DNA of 64,000 bases from positions 45,490,884 to 45,554,883 of the forward strand of contig NW_026262712.1 of NCBI RefSeq assembly GCF_021869535.1. The letters run 5' to 3'. The stretch's first letter is position 1; every line of letters begins with the position of its first letter. A program made the translations under genes and the position numbers. Origin of the DNA: Mytilus californianus (Eukaryota; Mollusca; Bivalvia; Mytilida; Mytilidae). Below the pieces are notes generated by a model. The model saw only the letters and a list, made by a program, of their open reading frames with translations, made no database searches and was not told the origin of the DNA. Positions 1-12,742 of the stretch are shown here, in pieces.

Positions 1-1076
1 ATTTATAGAGTCGGAATTTTTTTAATTTGTGAAGTAAACTAAGAACTGACAAACCTTACCAGTCTCACCTTATGACAATAATTCTTATTTTTATTTTTTT
101 TTTTTGAAAATTTAAGCTTATTGTACCTTTATTAAAAGAAATAACTAACTGCGTTTGTGTCTACTTTCTAGACGAATTTCTATAGAATACACATTCTGCA
201 AAGAAAAACGTCAGTGGATTTTGATTTACAATATTAAAATTGAAGATGCTGATAGCTATATAAAATATAACAGTAGTAATAATATATACTTCAGGGGAAA
301 CCTATAACCTCGACACCAAATCGGCCCATATCAAGCAAATTAATAAAGTTTTCACGAAAAATTTGGGAAGATCGCAGATTTTATTACACCGAGAGCGCCC
401 TATACACAGGACTTCTTTTATTTAAACATTGTTAAATAAAGATTTCGTTGAAAATAAATCATTTTTCAAACGATACAACCAGAGACATAATTCAATTGTA
501 TTATATATGTCTCTGTTACAACGTAATTGAATTGATGTTATACTTAAAACAGAGACTTAGAATTTATGATGATTAAAAGAAAAAAAGAAAACTTTTATAA
601 TTATTTTTTCAAGTCAAATTATTTTAATTTTGTCTAGTCCTTATTGTCCGTTATAACCAGATATTATTCTACTTCCTTTTCATTTAAAACGAATGTAGTT
701 AATAAATTTGACAGATAAAATACCGTATCAGTCGACGAAAAATTTCCATCAGTTCACGCACGGTTAAAGTCAATATTTTCTAACACTATCATTAATTGTA
801 ATTTGATATCCATTTTTTTATAAGCTTTACCCTAAATAGAGGTCACACTTATGAAATTTAAAGATATTATAATTAGAGAAACTGGCTCAATTACCAGGCC
901 TGCAACAGTTTACAGACGAGTTGCATCTTTAATATCAATATCACTGCTCAATCTTTCCTGGGACATAATATACGATCAGTATAGTAGTCCCAGATCTTTC
1001 TCAAACTCAGATAAAGAAGAAAAAAGATTATATCACAAACATAATGTTTCTAAACAATTCTTCTCTGCAATCTTAT
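1..1076. other. AT-rich intergenic sequence, no gene recognised
   Basis: No exon, RNA gene or clear repeat was recognised. A 75-codon open frame at 851-1078 (plus) starts with ATG but has no recognisable domain. Its last bases run into the repeat that begins near 1077, so it is probably chance. Confidence 0.5.
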
Positions 1077-1925
1077 AATAAACTGTTATCACAGAGATAT
1101 GTCTCGATTTTTGGTTTATTTCGATAATGCAAATGTTGAAATTAAAATAGCAACACTTTTACATGTAAGTTTTGCAAATATTCAAAGTCAATGAATCATG
1201 ACTGAAGGTACATGGCCAAACAGTATCCATGGAAATGAGATGTGCTACTGCTAATACAACTGCATACCAAATACCATTGACTTATCATAAGTAGTTCCCT
1301 TTAAACAAACCAAAACACAAACTAATACATGTAAACTAAGCAAAATTTCAAATTCAATAAACCATAACTGAGGGGGCGGGGTCAAATAATCTCCATTGTA
1401 ATGAGATGTACCAATGCTAATACAACTGCATACCAAATATCATTGACCTTCCACTAGAGGTTCCCCATAAACCGACCAAATCACAAACTAATACATGAAA
1501 ACTAAGCAAAAGTTTCAATGTCAATAGACCATGACTGAGGAGGCGGGGCCAAATAATCGCCATGGAAATGAGATATGCGAATGCTTATACAACTGCATAC
1601 CAATTATCATTAACTTACCACTAGTGGTTCCCCATTAACTGACCTAATCACAAATTAATACATGAAACCTAAGCAAAAATTTCAAAGTCAATAGACCATA
1701 ACTGAGGGGCCGGGGCCAAATAATTTCCATGGTAATGAGATGTGCCAATACTAATACAACTGCATACCAAATATCTTTAACTTACCACTAGTGGTTCACC
1801 ATAAACTAGACCTAATCACAAACTAATACATTGTTGACGCCGCCGCCGACGTCGCCGCCGACGCCGCCGACGCCGGAAACAGCATACCTATGTCTCGCTA
1901 TTTGACTCCGTCAAGCGGGACAAAA
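1077..1925 (+). repeat. Dispersed repeat family B, copy 1
   Basis: The copy begins with 'aaactgttatcacagagat' and ends with a CCG/GCC-rich block (1831-1875), then 'cctatgtctcgctatttg' and 'gggacaaaaac'. Inside, blocks of about 160 bp repeat, each with 'tcaatgaaccatgactga'-type and 'ccatggaaatgagatgtgc' sequences. The same order of blocks occurs at 48826-49641 and, more diverged, at 32112-32770. It has no coding capacity that I can recognise. The 61-codon minus frame at 1251-1436 is a shadow of the repeat. Confidence 0.8.
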
Positions 1926-2164
1926 ACTGCCAATTTTTTTCCCGATTGACAAGCCATGACAAAGGATACTCGTTTTAGCTAATTGCGCTTCCCATCCTTG
2001 CCCTTATAACTTCAATCACATTTGTTTGAGACATGGACCACAACCATTCCTATTTGTTCCTTCTTCTTTTACGTTTTGTTGCTCTTATCCACGAGTATCA
2101 TATAAAGAGAAGAGGGACATGGCTAATATAATACTGTCATACAAGTGAGAGGTTTAGCTAGTTA

Positions 2165-2640
2165 TAACACCAGGTTTAATCCTCCATTTTCTATATAAGG
2201 AAATGCCTGTACCAAGTCAGGAACATGACAGTTGTTTTCCATTCGTTTGATGTGTTTGAGCTTTTGAATTTGCCATTTTGAAAAGGACTTTCCGTTTTGA
2301 ATTGTATTTGGAATTCGGTATTTTTGTAACTTCACTTTTTACTGTAAATCCTCAAGGATAACACCAAGCATCTGTAATTTATCATATTTATTTTTCGTTT
2401 ACTTTTGTGTACATAAATCAGTTCGTTGTTTTTTGTTTGATTTGTTATATAATTTGTCATTTCGGATCCTTTTATATGTTTATTAACATTTATACCCCGA
2501 ATAGCTTACTATATTTATGGGTATGGGGTTTGCTCATTTTTAAAGGCCGTATGGTGACCTATAGAAGCTGATATATCAAAGTCATTTGGTAGATAGTTGT
2601 CTTATTTACAATCATATTACATCTTATTTTTGTATCAACA
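2165..2640 (+). repeat. Dispersed repeat family A, degenerate copy
   Basis: It contains 'cctgtaccaagtcaggaac', 'gcatt'-type AT stretches, 'ggtttgctcat', 'aaaggccgtatggtgacct' and 'catcttatttttgta'. This is the same order of blocks as the well-preserved copy at 43706-44290. It is more diverged than the other plus-strand copies. Confidence 0.65.
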
Positions 2641-3828
2641 CTTCAGAATTAATACTTTGTACTTGATACTTTGTGATTATTTTTATTATATATCTAACAA
2701 ACGTGTACTGATTTAGCCGGTCATACATCTTATCTAGATTTTAAAAAAATATTTAAGATTTATAAAGATGAATAAATATATATGAGTTGTGGGCCTTTTT
2801 GTAACCATTTCAAACTTTTCGACTTACTTAGGAAAAGTGAGACTATACTGTAGTCAAAATGGGTAAGACGATTAATTTTTCAGTTTAGATCGCACTTTTC
2901 TAAAACATTAGTCATTCAGTCGTTAACTAATTAATTAGTGTATAAAAAAGGACACCGAATCTTCTGATAAAATGAGTAAAGAAGGTTTGCATATATTTTT
3001 AAATCCGGCAATTAAAAATTCTACAAGATGTCACTTTGTGGCAAGTTATTTTATTTTTGTTCGCGCCTACGACAAACGTCGCAAGAGCGGGACATAGATA
3101 TCTTACATTTCATCAAGTTTTTAAGTCACCAAGAACTTTGTCAAAACCTTCATGAAATTTTACGACACTTGGAGAGAAGCTTTTTACGATTAAGAAATTA
3201 TTATCTGAAGTAAAATCTTAAAATATTTTTGTTTCCAGTTTTCTGAATCTATACTGATTGATTGACTTGTATTTTGTATTTTTGGAGTTAACATTTGAAC
3301 ACAGTCAGGAGTCATTTTTTTAGACAGTAATAAGTTTGTCAACCCTTCCTCTGTCGGCTTTGTCTCGATAACTGTATCCTTGCACAGAAACCACAGGTCG
3401 TTAAATCTACCATATCCCTGAATTGTTGCCTAAATTTTTGGTATCCAAATCTATTACGAGTACTCCATAAATGCGGAGGCAACGAATTAGTCGCAAACCA
3501 AACCACGACTCAATTGCTGTACCACAGGGATTTAAAAACAGAATAACGTCAATTGCATCTCTTACTTGATGCCTTTGATTTTTTTGTGCATCTTCATAGA
3601 GATTATGTCAATTTTATGCACACTTAATAATCTGTGTTGTTGATCAATTGCCTTTGCTTCATGTATCTATCATAAACAATATCTACATAGGAGTGTGAGC
3701 ATTACCAGTAAAATGTGCTGGTTTTGGCAATTAAACATACATGTAAAAGACATACTAATATAATTATTATTGTCCCTAGAATTACCGCTGAGGTGAAGAT
3801 GTGCCATATTAATAAGCATTTAAAGTAA
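2641..3828. other. Spacer without recognised features
   Basis: This is AT-rich sequence upstream of the membrane-protein pseudogene. A 61-codon frame at 3028-3213 has no recognisable domain. No clear promoter motif is visible. Confidence 0.4.
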
Positions 3829-6320
3829 ATGGAAGCGAAAGTAAAATTGTATTCATTTTTTTTAGAGTTGAAATTCAAGCTGAGTGCTACAAACTTATGG
3901 AAGGAGTGCATTATCATTTTTACCCTTTTCATTGTTGCTAGATCGAAATTACTAAACACAGCAGCAAAGTTCACTGTCAGCTTTACTAAAAACAATACGT
4001 GTGAGTTAGATATTTTGAAGCCGGAATCCGTGAAACAAATGTTTGACCAGTTTGTACTTGTTGAAAAAGCAGATTTAGTTTTCTTTAACATAGAAGTAGT
4101 CGACAAAGAGTTTTTGCAAAACACCACTTATGAAAACAAACACGAAAACGGGATTTTAAGATGGATATGGGTTCCCAAACCTAAAACTGACATACTATCA
4201 TACCCTGTAGATCTAGACAGGATAACCCTTCAGTTAACTAAGTCAGCAGAAAGAACAATTAGCGTATCTGTCGATGCACATATACCAGAACATAACACTG
4301 CAAACTATTCTATATGCGTCCAATCGCTTTACCAATCGCTTTTCAATCAGATTTTAGATAAAAACACTACTGACTGGAAATTTTGTCACATATATTTCGA
4401 AGGGCAATATTGGAAATATGTGATATATTTTATCCTGGGATCCTGGCTAGGGTATGACTTTGAGTGTTTTATTACATTCTGTTTAGACATAGAATGTGCA
4501 GATATTGTTAATAAGGGAACAGTTAATATTGTAATCATTGTATTCATTTTTCTACTTTGTACTAACTTGCCTCTATTTTACCTCTTTCTTCCTAAAAGAC
4601 AATACATCTCCGCAGACCATTCCATGCACTACTATAAAGGTGATAGCCCCTATAGTTTTGCCAGACTTTTCTTACATTTAAACAAAAATACTAACACAGT
4701 AGACAGTTTTAACGGCGATAATGAATCCAAAGGCAAATCATTCTTTGAATGGATAGACATTTTGAGAAAAGATAGTCGTATTTTGGAACCTGAGGCTAAA
4801 GTTTTATCGGTATTTTATTTTGTTCTCTTGGGAGTATTTCTTTTACAAGAGTTGTATCTTAGAAGAGCAATTGCTGATTTTGATAAATATACAGATATTT
4901 ATCATCCTTATTATTTATCACTTGAAACCTTAATGAACAATAAATTAAAATACAAAGTATTAAGCATTTTACCTTTTACAGGTTCATTTGTGATTATATT
5001 ACCAGTATTGTTGGTATACATGTCGTATTATGGACGGTCAGAAAACAAATTTGTTTCTCTCAATCCGATTGGGATATTTATTTTTGATACAATAGTTCAA
5101 CAAAAAGACAGTTCTATTAAATATACAGGATACAGTCAATTTGCAATGAAATTTCTGGCCAGAATATCTTTCTTTTTTAAAAAGGAATTGTGGATTCAAA
5201 CGTTTTCGATGCCGTTTTTTCTTCGGAAATGTTCAACTTTAGTTCAAATATTGATTTGTCCACTGTTCTTTGCGTTAACTTTTCCGTTGAATGTGATACT
5301 TTATATTTGTTCTCTTTTGTTTCCAATGATTCACTTCATAGTTGATTGTTTTCTATTTTGTCCTTTTAGATATATGGTCCATTGCAGACACGACTGTTCA
5401 ATATGTTCTTTGTGCATGCATATCTTTATTTTTGTGTTGCAGTATGTTATTTTGATTTCCTATTTCATGTTTGCATTCAGAACATATTTATTATTTGCTA
5501 CTCAGTTTGTATTTAAACTAATTGTGTACTCTATTTTTGTTGCTGGACCTCTGTTTTCAACATCTGAAACGTCGTATCAGTTTTGGGCAATATCCCTTGC
5601 TGCTTTAGTTTAAATTTTAAAATACACGGTGACTTTTAATTCGAATTACAAATACCTACTCAAGAAATTATTAAAGCTTAAACGAAATGTGGAAGAAAAA
5701 AGGTCCGAGACAACTGGCAACTCGAATACTGATGATTTAGAAGATTATAATTGTTCTAGACAATCGTTTTCACTTGCAAACAAAAAGAAAGTATCTATAC
5801 CTGTTGAATTGTTTGAACGGGTAGCACATCAGTTCATGCCATTCCGAATACAACTTTTGATTTTATTCCTAAAACTATTCTTTACTGGGTTATTTCTGTA
5901 AGTTACGTTTGATAGTATTAGTAAAGGTGGAAATGCTGGCTTCTTTGCAACTCAAATACCATTAATTATTACCGTTGTTATGCCTGGTATTGCAGAGAGA
6001 CTCGTGTCATCGTCGAGTATAAAAGATGATATACAAACGAATGAAGAAGATATAAAATGTATGATTATAAATTATGAACATAGTACTCTAAACGTAAATT
6101 CCTGTGATAACCATGTCTATGAACATTCTAGTCGTGTTTCTCCATCTTTTGTCCATTCGTTTTCTAAACATTTTGCACTGATATTTCCTATCTTTTATAC
6201 GGGGAAATGCATTTTGATATAATACTCTTTTGCTATGAAAATAAAGCAGATGAAATCGACATCGAGAGTTGTCCTGATGGCATAAATTGCTGTAAAGGTG
6301 CTACAGATTCTGAAGATTAA
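3829..6320 (+). pseudogene. Intronless multi-pass membrane protein, broken by two in-frame stops and a frameshift
   Basis: One reading frame runs from the ATG at 3829 to 6222, interrupted by TAA at 5611-5613 and TAA at 5899-5901. Coding-like sequence resumes in the same frame after each stop. The end continues in another frame from about 6190 (a Y-G-E-M-H-F-D stretch, then a Cys- and acid-rich tail) to TAA at 6318-6320. The first block alone is 594 residues. It has a hydrophobic stretch near residues 26-38, a probably extracellular region of about 150 residues with several N-x-T/S sites, then helices near 195-210 and 231-255, further hydrophobic segments, and a Cys-rich hydrophobic region near 460-560. 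The last part before the frame change has a helix, G-F-F-A-T-Q-I-P-L-I-I-T. I do not recognise the family and assign no function. The whole reading looks like one ~830-residue intronless gene, either a young retrocopy or a lineage-specific family member that has decayed. An assembly error could explain one lesion but is unlikely to explain three. Confidence 0.7.
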
Positions 6321-8146
6321 AATTCATTAGGGTAACTTAGTCGTAAAAAAACTATAAGCTTTACAAAATCTTGCCTGACATCAGGAACTTTGTATTCTAT
6401 TGTATTTATAATATTTAAGAAAACATTTACTTATTGTTTTTGATTTTGATTTTTTTTATTCTATGATTTTTGCAATACATAAACAAAGACAAACAAATGG
6501 TCGTTAGCGTAACTGCATGAAATCAACCTACTACCCAAGCGCTGTGTAAATCAGATGTGGGTTCTGAACAAATCAAAAGATCTCATAATATATATAATCG
6601 AAGTCCTCCCTCATTTAAACAACTTTGGCCCTTAAAACCAGAGTTCCTCCTAAGTACAAAGAAGAGATTAAACTGATTTGTCCGATTTTTGTCGATAAAA
6701 TTAAAAGCATAGGTAGATACCAATTTCAGGAAGGGATATTTATAGCTTCAAAAACATCTAGTACAATGGAAAATGGTTTTTCTGCAGCTTGCATCACTAG
6801 TGGGCTTGATGTTTTCTGCTAACTGCGTCTTTTGTGTGTATTGAGAACGTGTTGATCAACAAACGATATTGCTATGTGAACCAACTGCGCTCCCTCTTTT
6901 TGACGACTTGTTTATATATTCCCTATGGTCTGACTTCACACAGTATGCAGGGTCCTTTTCAAGACGAATTTATATGAACTAACATTTTCTTCAATTCATT
7001 CAATATTTATGGGACGACATCCTAGCAGCACCTGCATGTTCTCCAAGTTGATTCTCTATTTTGTAGATTATTTCCGAACTGATGATTTAATGGCGTGTTG
7101 TTTCTTTGAAAGCTACTGAAGTAGTTGATTTTGCATGATTAAATAAATCTCTTTATACTTTTTATGGACACCAATGATTTTATTCGGATTATCTAGGTCA
7201 CCGATGATTTTTTCATTTGTCATGGTCTTCTCCTCTTTTCCTTGTTTCTGCATGATCGACATGTCGCCGAAACAAGGAACCGACTTTTTCCATGTATAAT
7301 GAGTAACATATCGGTTGCCACTGTTGGGGCAAAAACTTCTAAGCTAAATGTTAAAACATTTCCAAATAGAAAAGGAAGCATGAACTTGAGAACCCTGAAT
7401 TACATGATTAGCACTGAGATATGACTTGCCGCTTGGAAATTTGTTAAAATCAATATCATTTTACGGAATATTTATGCATTTTACAACTTCTAGGATTGTT
7501 TCCAATAAAAAATTTTGATTATGTTCAAGACATCCAAAATGTCTGGTGGCATTTAAACAATGCTTTAAATATGCTACCGAATCGCATTGCATCAGTTTTG
7601 TTGACTTTCCGTTTGAAAACACACTAATTTAACCATTATGCGTACCAGACCAATCTGATTAAAATCCGATCTCGTACTTTGCTCTGTTAGCGCAAGGAGA
7701 AGAGTGAAAGATGTGAATAAATCATATTGGCTAAGTCTAGGAATAGGGTTTGGATGCATGTTATTGCTAATAATATTTTGATTGATAAAGCAGATTCAAT
7801 TAAACCACGATAAGAGAAATTGTCATAAAAGTAAGTTAGTAGATTATTTATTATAGTGACTTGTGTAATTACAGTAATGTATCAATTAACATAATTTAAT
7901 ATAATATATTCATATACACCCGACGCAATGGGTCTATAAGTCACCTAAATATTAAAGTTCATATCTGATTTGTGTCATGGATTTGATAATAAGTCTCAAT
8001 AATCCACCTATCTAACCAGAAAATATAATGATTACATTAGGATATATATTCATCAATAAATTAAAGTTTTAGATGATAAATTAAACTTATCCTAATACAA
8101 CTGGACGTCGTTTCTTTATGGCGTCCACCAGATATCGTGGAAAATT
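6321..8146. other. Possible decayed coding fragments, unassigned
   Basis: No gene is secure here. The minus strand holds short protein-like stretches in different frames: about 7400-7230 (a hydrophobic stretch with E-V-F-A-P-T-V-A-T-D), about 7260-7120 (Lys-rich, ending at a stop) and about 6800-6600 (A-E-K-P-F-S-I-V-L-D-V-F-E-A-I-N-I). The plus strand is open at 6625-6822 over the same DNA. This could be one old element read on the minus strand, but nothing matches a family I know. 7430-8146 shows nothing. Confidence 0.3.
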
Positions 8147-9430
8147 GATTAACAAGTGGTAACGTTTTTGTCATTACTCATTTGCATGTAGTTGATTTCT
8201 GATATAATATCTTCGAAATGTTTACTTCTAAGTTCAGTATAAAACGAACAGTCAAGAACAAAATATAATTCGTCTTCAATGCTGTTTTCGCTACAAAATC
8301 TACAAATGCGTTCCTCTCGTTGTTCACAAATGTACCTTCCCGTCTCTATTCTTAGCGGTAGAATCCCACACCGTAGTTGTGCTAGGCACGACCGCTGAGA
8401 TTTGCTGAGATTCAGTTTAACGTATGATTCTTGTTCAACCATTGTTTTCAGTTTATCGTACGTTCTGAGCTTAGAAACGTTAATAATGTTCCTTTTCCAC
8501 ATAGAAAGGTAGTAGTTATGTAACCGTGAATCAAATAACGACTAACTGATTTCCTTACATTCGAAATGACTGACTAAATCTGTAGTTAATTAAGAATGTC
8601 TTTAAAATCAAAGCACCAATTGTTTCGGCATCACTCATAATTATAGTCGAAAGCTAGTTTAGTTATCCGCTCATCATCGAACGATATGAGTTTATTCTAA
8701 AGTCGGACCATATTAATGTAATACCCGTAGTGACAAGGTAGACATCCGATAACGCCATACATCGCCAATAAGGGTGCAAAGCGATGTACCCCTAAAAAAT
8801 AACGTATCGCCCTATTTTGAATATTCTCCAAAGCTTGGAACTTACGGCATCCACAAACTCCTGATCCATATTCTAATATAGGCACTACACAGGCATAAAA
8901 CAGTTCTTCGTACGATTTAACTCCAAACTCTTTATACTGGTGAATATTTGATATTATTTTCCCCAATGCTCGTCCAGATCCCTTTGATAATACTTCAGTG
9001 TGCATTGAGAAGTTTCCATTATAAGTATATACGACTCCTAAATACTTGCATTCATTTACAGTTTCAAGTTTGTTTTTGACCAATGCTGAATTCGAAGTCT
9101 GTAGATTTAGTTCTAGATTTTCTAAAATGGAAGCATTTCGATTTATTTGTGTTTATCAAAACTATCCATCGTTTGCACCAGTCCTGAAGTTTGTTTAACA
9201 TTTGTTGTAAATACATTTCATTTTTTGCCAAAAGTGCAATATCGTCAGCCTAAAGCAATATAGAGAGATTACTGTCTTTTAATCCAATTCCAAGATTCAT
9301 ATCGTTTACCTCCATCCACCAGGTCATTAACAAATATCGAAAACAATAACGGAGATACATTGCCCCCTTGTTTCGCAACAGAACCAGTCGGTAAGTTTCC
9401 TGTTTAACTTCACACATGATTCAGAACTCT
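8147..9430 (-). pseudogene. Non-LTR retrotransposon reverse transcriptase, 3' part, degenerate
   Basis: Read on the minus strand from about 9400 downward, the translation gives a reverse-transcriptase block with K-Q-G-G-N-V-S-P-L-L-F-S-I-F-V-N-D-L. The catalytic motif follows, L-L-stop-A-D-D-I-A-L-L-A, where a TAG replaces the residue before ADD. Next are Y-L-G-V (near 9030), the thumb-like region A-L-E-N-I-Q-N-R-A-I-R-Y-F-L-G-V-H-R-F-A-P (near 8830-8770), and the C-terminal Cys/His-type region L-R-C-G-I-L-P-L-R-I-E-T-G-R with C-R-F-C (8400-8280). Two stretches stay open: 9083-8697 (128 residues) and 8502-8149 (117 residues). Between them the protein continues with stops. The order fits a Jockey/CR1-like LINE. 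The 5' half (endonuclease, ORF1) is absent. It is certainly inactive. Confidence 0.85.
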
Positions 9431-10639
9431 GGAAAAAGTTTTTTTTATAGAGTTATACACTTTTCTATTGATGTTATATCGCAGTTGTTTGTACAATATC
9501 ATCTCCCTGTCATATGGGAAAGCTGGAAAAGATAAATTCACCCGAAAATATTTCATGGTCGGTTTACTATAGTGTCTTACCAAACAATGATGAAAACTAT
9601 AAACAAAAATCCTTGGTCTAATGTGATACTTTTGATCTTGGATTGAAATAGACGGATCGGTTACATTTTTACACGATTTACTTTAGGTTGAATGCATATC
9701 GCTGATGATACTATCGGTTCAAAAAATGCGTGAATGTGCATGCCAACTGATACATTACGATGGTGCTTGTCAATAGGATAAATTCAAGGATCCTCCGAGC
9801 AATGAAAAAGTGTTATTTCCAAATTATTTGTTAAGTCATAAATTTGAAAAATGTGTTGAAAAAAAGAACTGACAACTCTTACCAGCTTACCTTATGAATC
9901 ACTAAGATAACAAATAAGCTAGATTGGTCCCGTGTCCGTTTTAGCAAACTTATAATTATGAGACTTGTTTGATTGCAATACTTCAGTGCGTTCTACGTTT
10001 ACATTACGTTTTCGATTATAGCGCAGTCGAGATGGGAAAAGGGTAGTTATTTATTTATTTATTTATTCAAACAACTGAATGAAAGTTGAAAATGTGCACC
10101 CTATAAATACAAAGTCAATCTCGAACCATATTTGGCAGCAGAAACATCAAATTAGTCCTGAATATAGTAATTATAGTTACAATACTTTGAATTGTTCGAA
10201 TTTATTTTGCTATAAACGCATATATGTAGGGGCGGCCAGCTGTCTAAACGTGACTCTACTTTTTCCTTGAAATTTCAACTTTGACCTTTGACTTAAATTT
10301 AAGAGAATTGTGACCACTGTAGACAACGCGACGACATCAATATTTCGATGAGGCTTGTTCTCCTCTTTCCAATGATATAAAATACAGCCGTGTGTTATTC
10401 CGTTAACTCAATTAAATCGATCAAATCCGTAGACTGGGCACCCTTCTATAGGGGTTATCGAGGACAGACTCTCAATATATATATAAGTTGGAAATGTTAG
10501 GCTGTAGACAGTAAAAATGATTTTTTCGTCCTGTCGAAATAGTTGTTATGTATTTGCAGTAAACAATTTTAGATAATCGTTTATCTTAAATCTGGCTTTA
10601 AATTTTTTTTAAATACTGAGTAAACATTAATGCAAATTT
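9431..10639. other. Spacer with a short TTTA microsatellite
   Basis: No gene was recognised. A (TTTA)n run of about five units lies near 10048-10068. The 63-codon frame at 10079-10270 has no domain. Confidence 0.45.
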
Positions 10640-10770
10640 TGAAATTTTAATAGCAACTTTAAAACATGTGAAATGTGCCAAAGTTTCAAAGCCAATGATC
10701 TATGACCGAGGTGACCCAACAAAAAAGACTTGTGCCAATGCTGATATAATTTTCTAAGGCACCGACCATT
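10640..10770 (+). repeat. Fragment of repeat family B
   Basis: It contains 'ttttaatagcaacttt' and 'gccaatgatctatgaccgag', which match the start of family B at 1125-1205 and 48880-48950. Only the first block is kept. Confidence 0.55.
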
Positions 10771-10839
10771 GATCAAGAAAGATTTTTTTGAAACTCATTG
10801 TTGATTTTATATTAATTTTGAATGGTGTCAAACCAATTT

Positions 10840-11640
10840 ATTTAAAATGAAACAAGCGTGCACATGCTGAAACGTCAATGACCATTGATTTTATGTTGAA
10901 AGTCTCAAAAATAAAGGATTTACTACAAGTATGATGAAGTTTCACATCCACTTAACATTTTTAAAGATCGATGACAATGAGGACAAGGTAAGATAAATCC
11001 TGTCAGACAGTCATGTACACCTTACAATTATGCAATACACCAAATATAGCTGACCTATAACATATTGTAATTGAAAAAAATACCAAAACACAAAAACTTA
11101 ACATTGACCAATGAACCACTAGTTAATACACACTAGTTTAACCCCGCCACATTCTGTATGCGCCTGTCCCAAGTCAGGAGCCTGTAATTCAGTGGTTGTC
11201 GTTTGTTGCTGTGTTACATATTATCTTTTCGTTAATTATTTTGTACATAAATTAGGCCGTTAGTTTTCTCGTTTGAATTGTTTTACATTTGTCATTTCGG
11301 GGCTATTTATAGCTGACTATGCGGTATAGGTTTTGCTCATTGTTGAAGGCCGTACGGTGACCTATAGTTGTTAATTTCTGTGTCATTTGGTCTCTTGTGG
11401 AGAGTTTTCTCATTGGCAACCATACCACATCTTCTTTTTTTATATATATATACATGAAAATGAGGCCAAGATCAGATGAAACCTGCCAGACTGGCATGTT
11501 CGTCTTACAATAATACATACACCACATACAGTTGACCAATTGCTTATAGAACTTTAAAAACAGACCTAATCATGTCACTTCAACCTTGAACACTGTTCCA
11601 TGAAAATAAATTCAAGGCCAGATGAAACCTACCTTTCTAA
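10840..11640 (+). repeat. Repeat family C (about 150-bp units), split by a family A insertion
   Basis: It starts with 'gcgtgcacatgctgaaacg', as do the copies at 42127 and 63166, and holds units with 'caatgaaccatgaaaatgag', 'gtacaccttacaat' and 'ccaaatatagctgacctat'. The unit is cut near 11119-11125 ('accaatgaacc') and resumes near 11453 ('atgaaaatgaggccaag'). Between these points lies a family A sequence. Confidence 0.75.
11126..11450 (+). repeat. Dispersed repeat family A, inserted in family C
   Basis: It contains 'accccgccacattctgtatg', 'cctgtcccaagtcaggagcc', 'ttcagtggttgtcgtttg', 'aaggccgtacggtgaccta' and 'ccacatcttctttttttata'. This is the 3' 320 bp or so of the 585-bp family A unit seen at 43706-44290, so the copy is truncated at its left end. 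Confidence 0.8.
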
Positions 11641-12344
11641 TGAGTCATAAACACAGAGTAGGTGTGTTCGAATAACAATTTTTTAATAAAAGTAATTTAC
11701 GACAGACTTTACAAGTGGATCTTAAAAATGCATAACTTAAAAAACTTAAATTTTTGTGTTTGTTATCTAGGTTTATTAGTCTTCAACCTCTGAAATGTTT
11801 TTAGTCTGCCCGAAATATCTAATAAGAATTTTTTTTAAATATTTTTGAACTATCGAAAATTACCCCCTGACAACCAATAAGACAATCGTTTTAGGTTGAA
11901 TAGATACAAAAAAGTACATTAAGTGATGCTCAATAGCTACATGTAGTAGATACATTTTTCTTTTAAAATACAACTGGCATATAAGGATCAAAATGGTTCT
12001 ATGTGGATACATTTATCGATTTTCAAGATCGAGCTAAATTGGCAGTGCGTCATCCCTACAATGCATGGCTTCCATTTTTAAGATTGTAAAAATGAGCTGG
12101 CGTATATGGGGAGATAATTTTAACGAAGGAGAATCCTGACTGTGACGAGACAGGACAGCTTGAAAAGTTACACAAATTTTCTTGATGTTTCTGAAATATC
12201 TCATAAAAACATGCAAACGTACTACTATGAATCAATAGAAGCGATATTTGTTTTTTCTAAATTTAAAGGTTCATCATGGGAAAATATCACATTCCACATG
12301 CACAGACCTATTCATGGTTTTATTTTAAAACTAGAATGGATTTT
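11641..12344. other. Spacer without recognised features
   Basis: AT-rich. Overlapping short frames on both strands at 12034-12408 have no domain content. Confidence 0.4.
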
Positions 12345-12742
12345 ACTTTTGCATAAAAAAATAAACACGTATTGCTACATGTGTTTGTTTATTCTACATT
12401 GGCTATAGGTATATGGGGAGGGTTGAGATCTTACACTTGAAGCATTTTTGCGATTGTCCGAAGTCAGGAACCTCTGGCTTTTGTTAGTCTAGTATGTTTT
12501 TTTTAAATTTTGGTTCATTTATATGTTTCGGACGGGAGATTAGTATGACGTCCAATATCTCTGATCTAGTAAACATTTTAGTTTAGGGGCCAGCAGTGAA
12601 GCCCGCCTCCGGGTGCGGAATTCAAGTTCTCGGTGTGTTGAAGACCCGGGATTCGTGGCCTTGGGCTGTTTTCCGTCCTTTGGTCGGGTTGTTGTTTCTT
12701 TGACATATTCCCTGTTTCCATTCTCAATTTTATCTATTTTGC
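12345..12742 (+). mobile_element. 3' tail copy of the Penelope-like retroelement
   Basis: It is the reverse complement of the tail at 22095-22440. It carries 'ttctacattggctataggt', 'gggagggttgagatc', 'aagtcaggaacctctggc', 'tttaggggccagcagtgaa', 'ggtcgggttgttgtttcttt' and ends at 'tccattctcaattttat'. The shared end next to unrelated flanks suggests a 5'-truncated retrotransposon insertion. It has no coding part. Confidence 0.75.

Noticed and set aside
3702..4127. 141-residue minus-strand frame
   Set aside because: It is antisense to the membrane-protein pseudogene, whose plus-strand reading is far longer and better.
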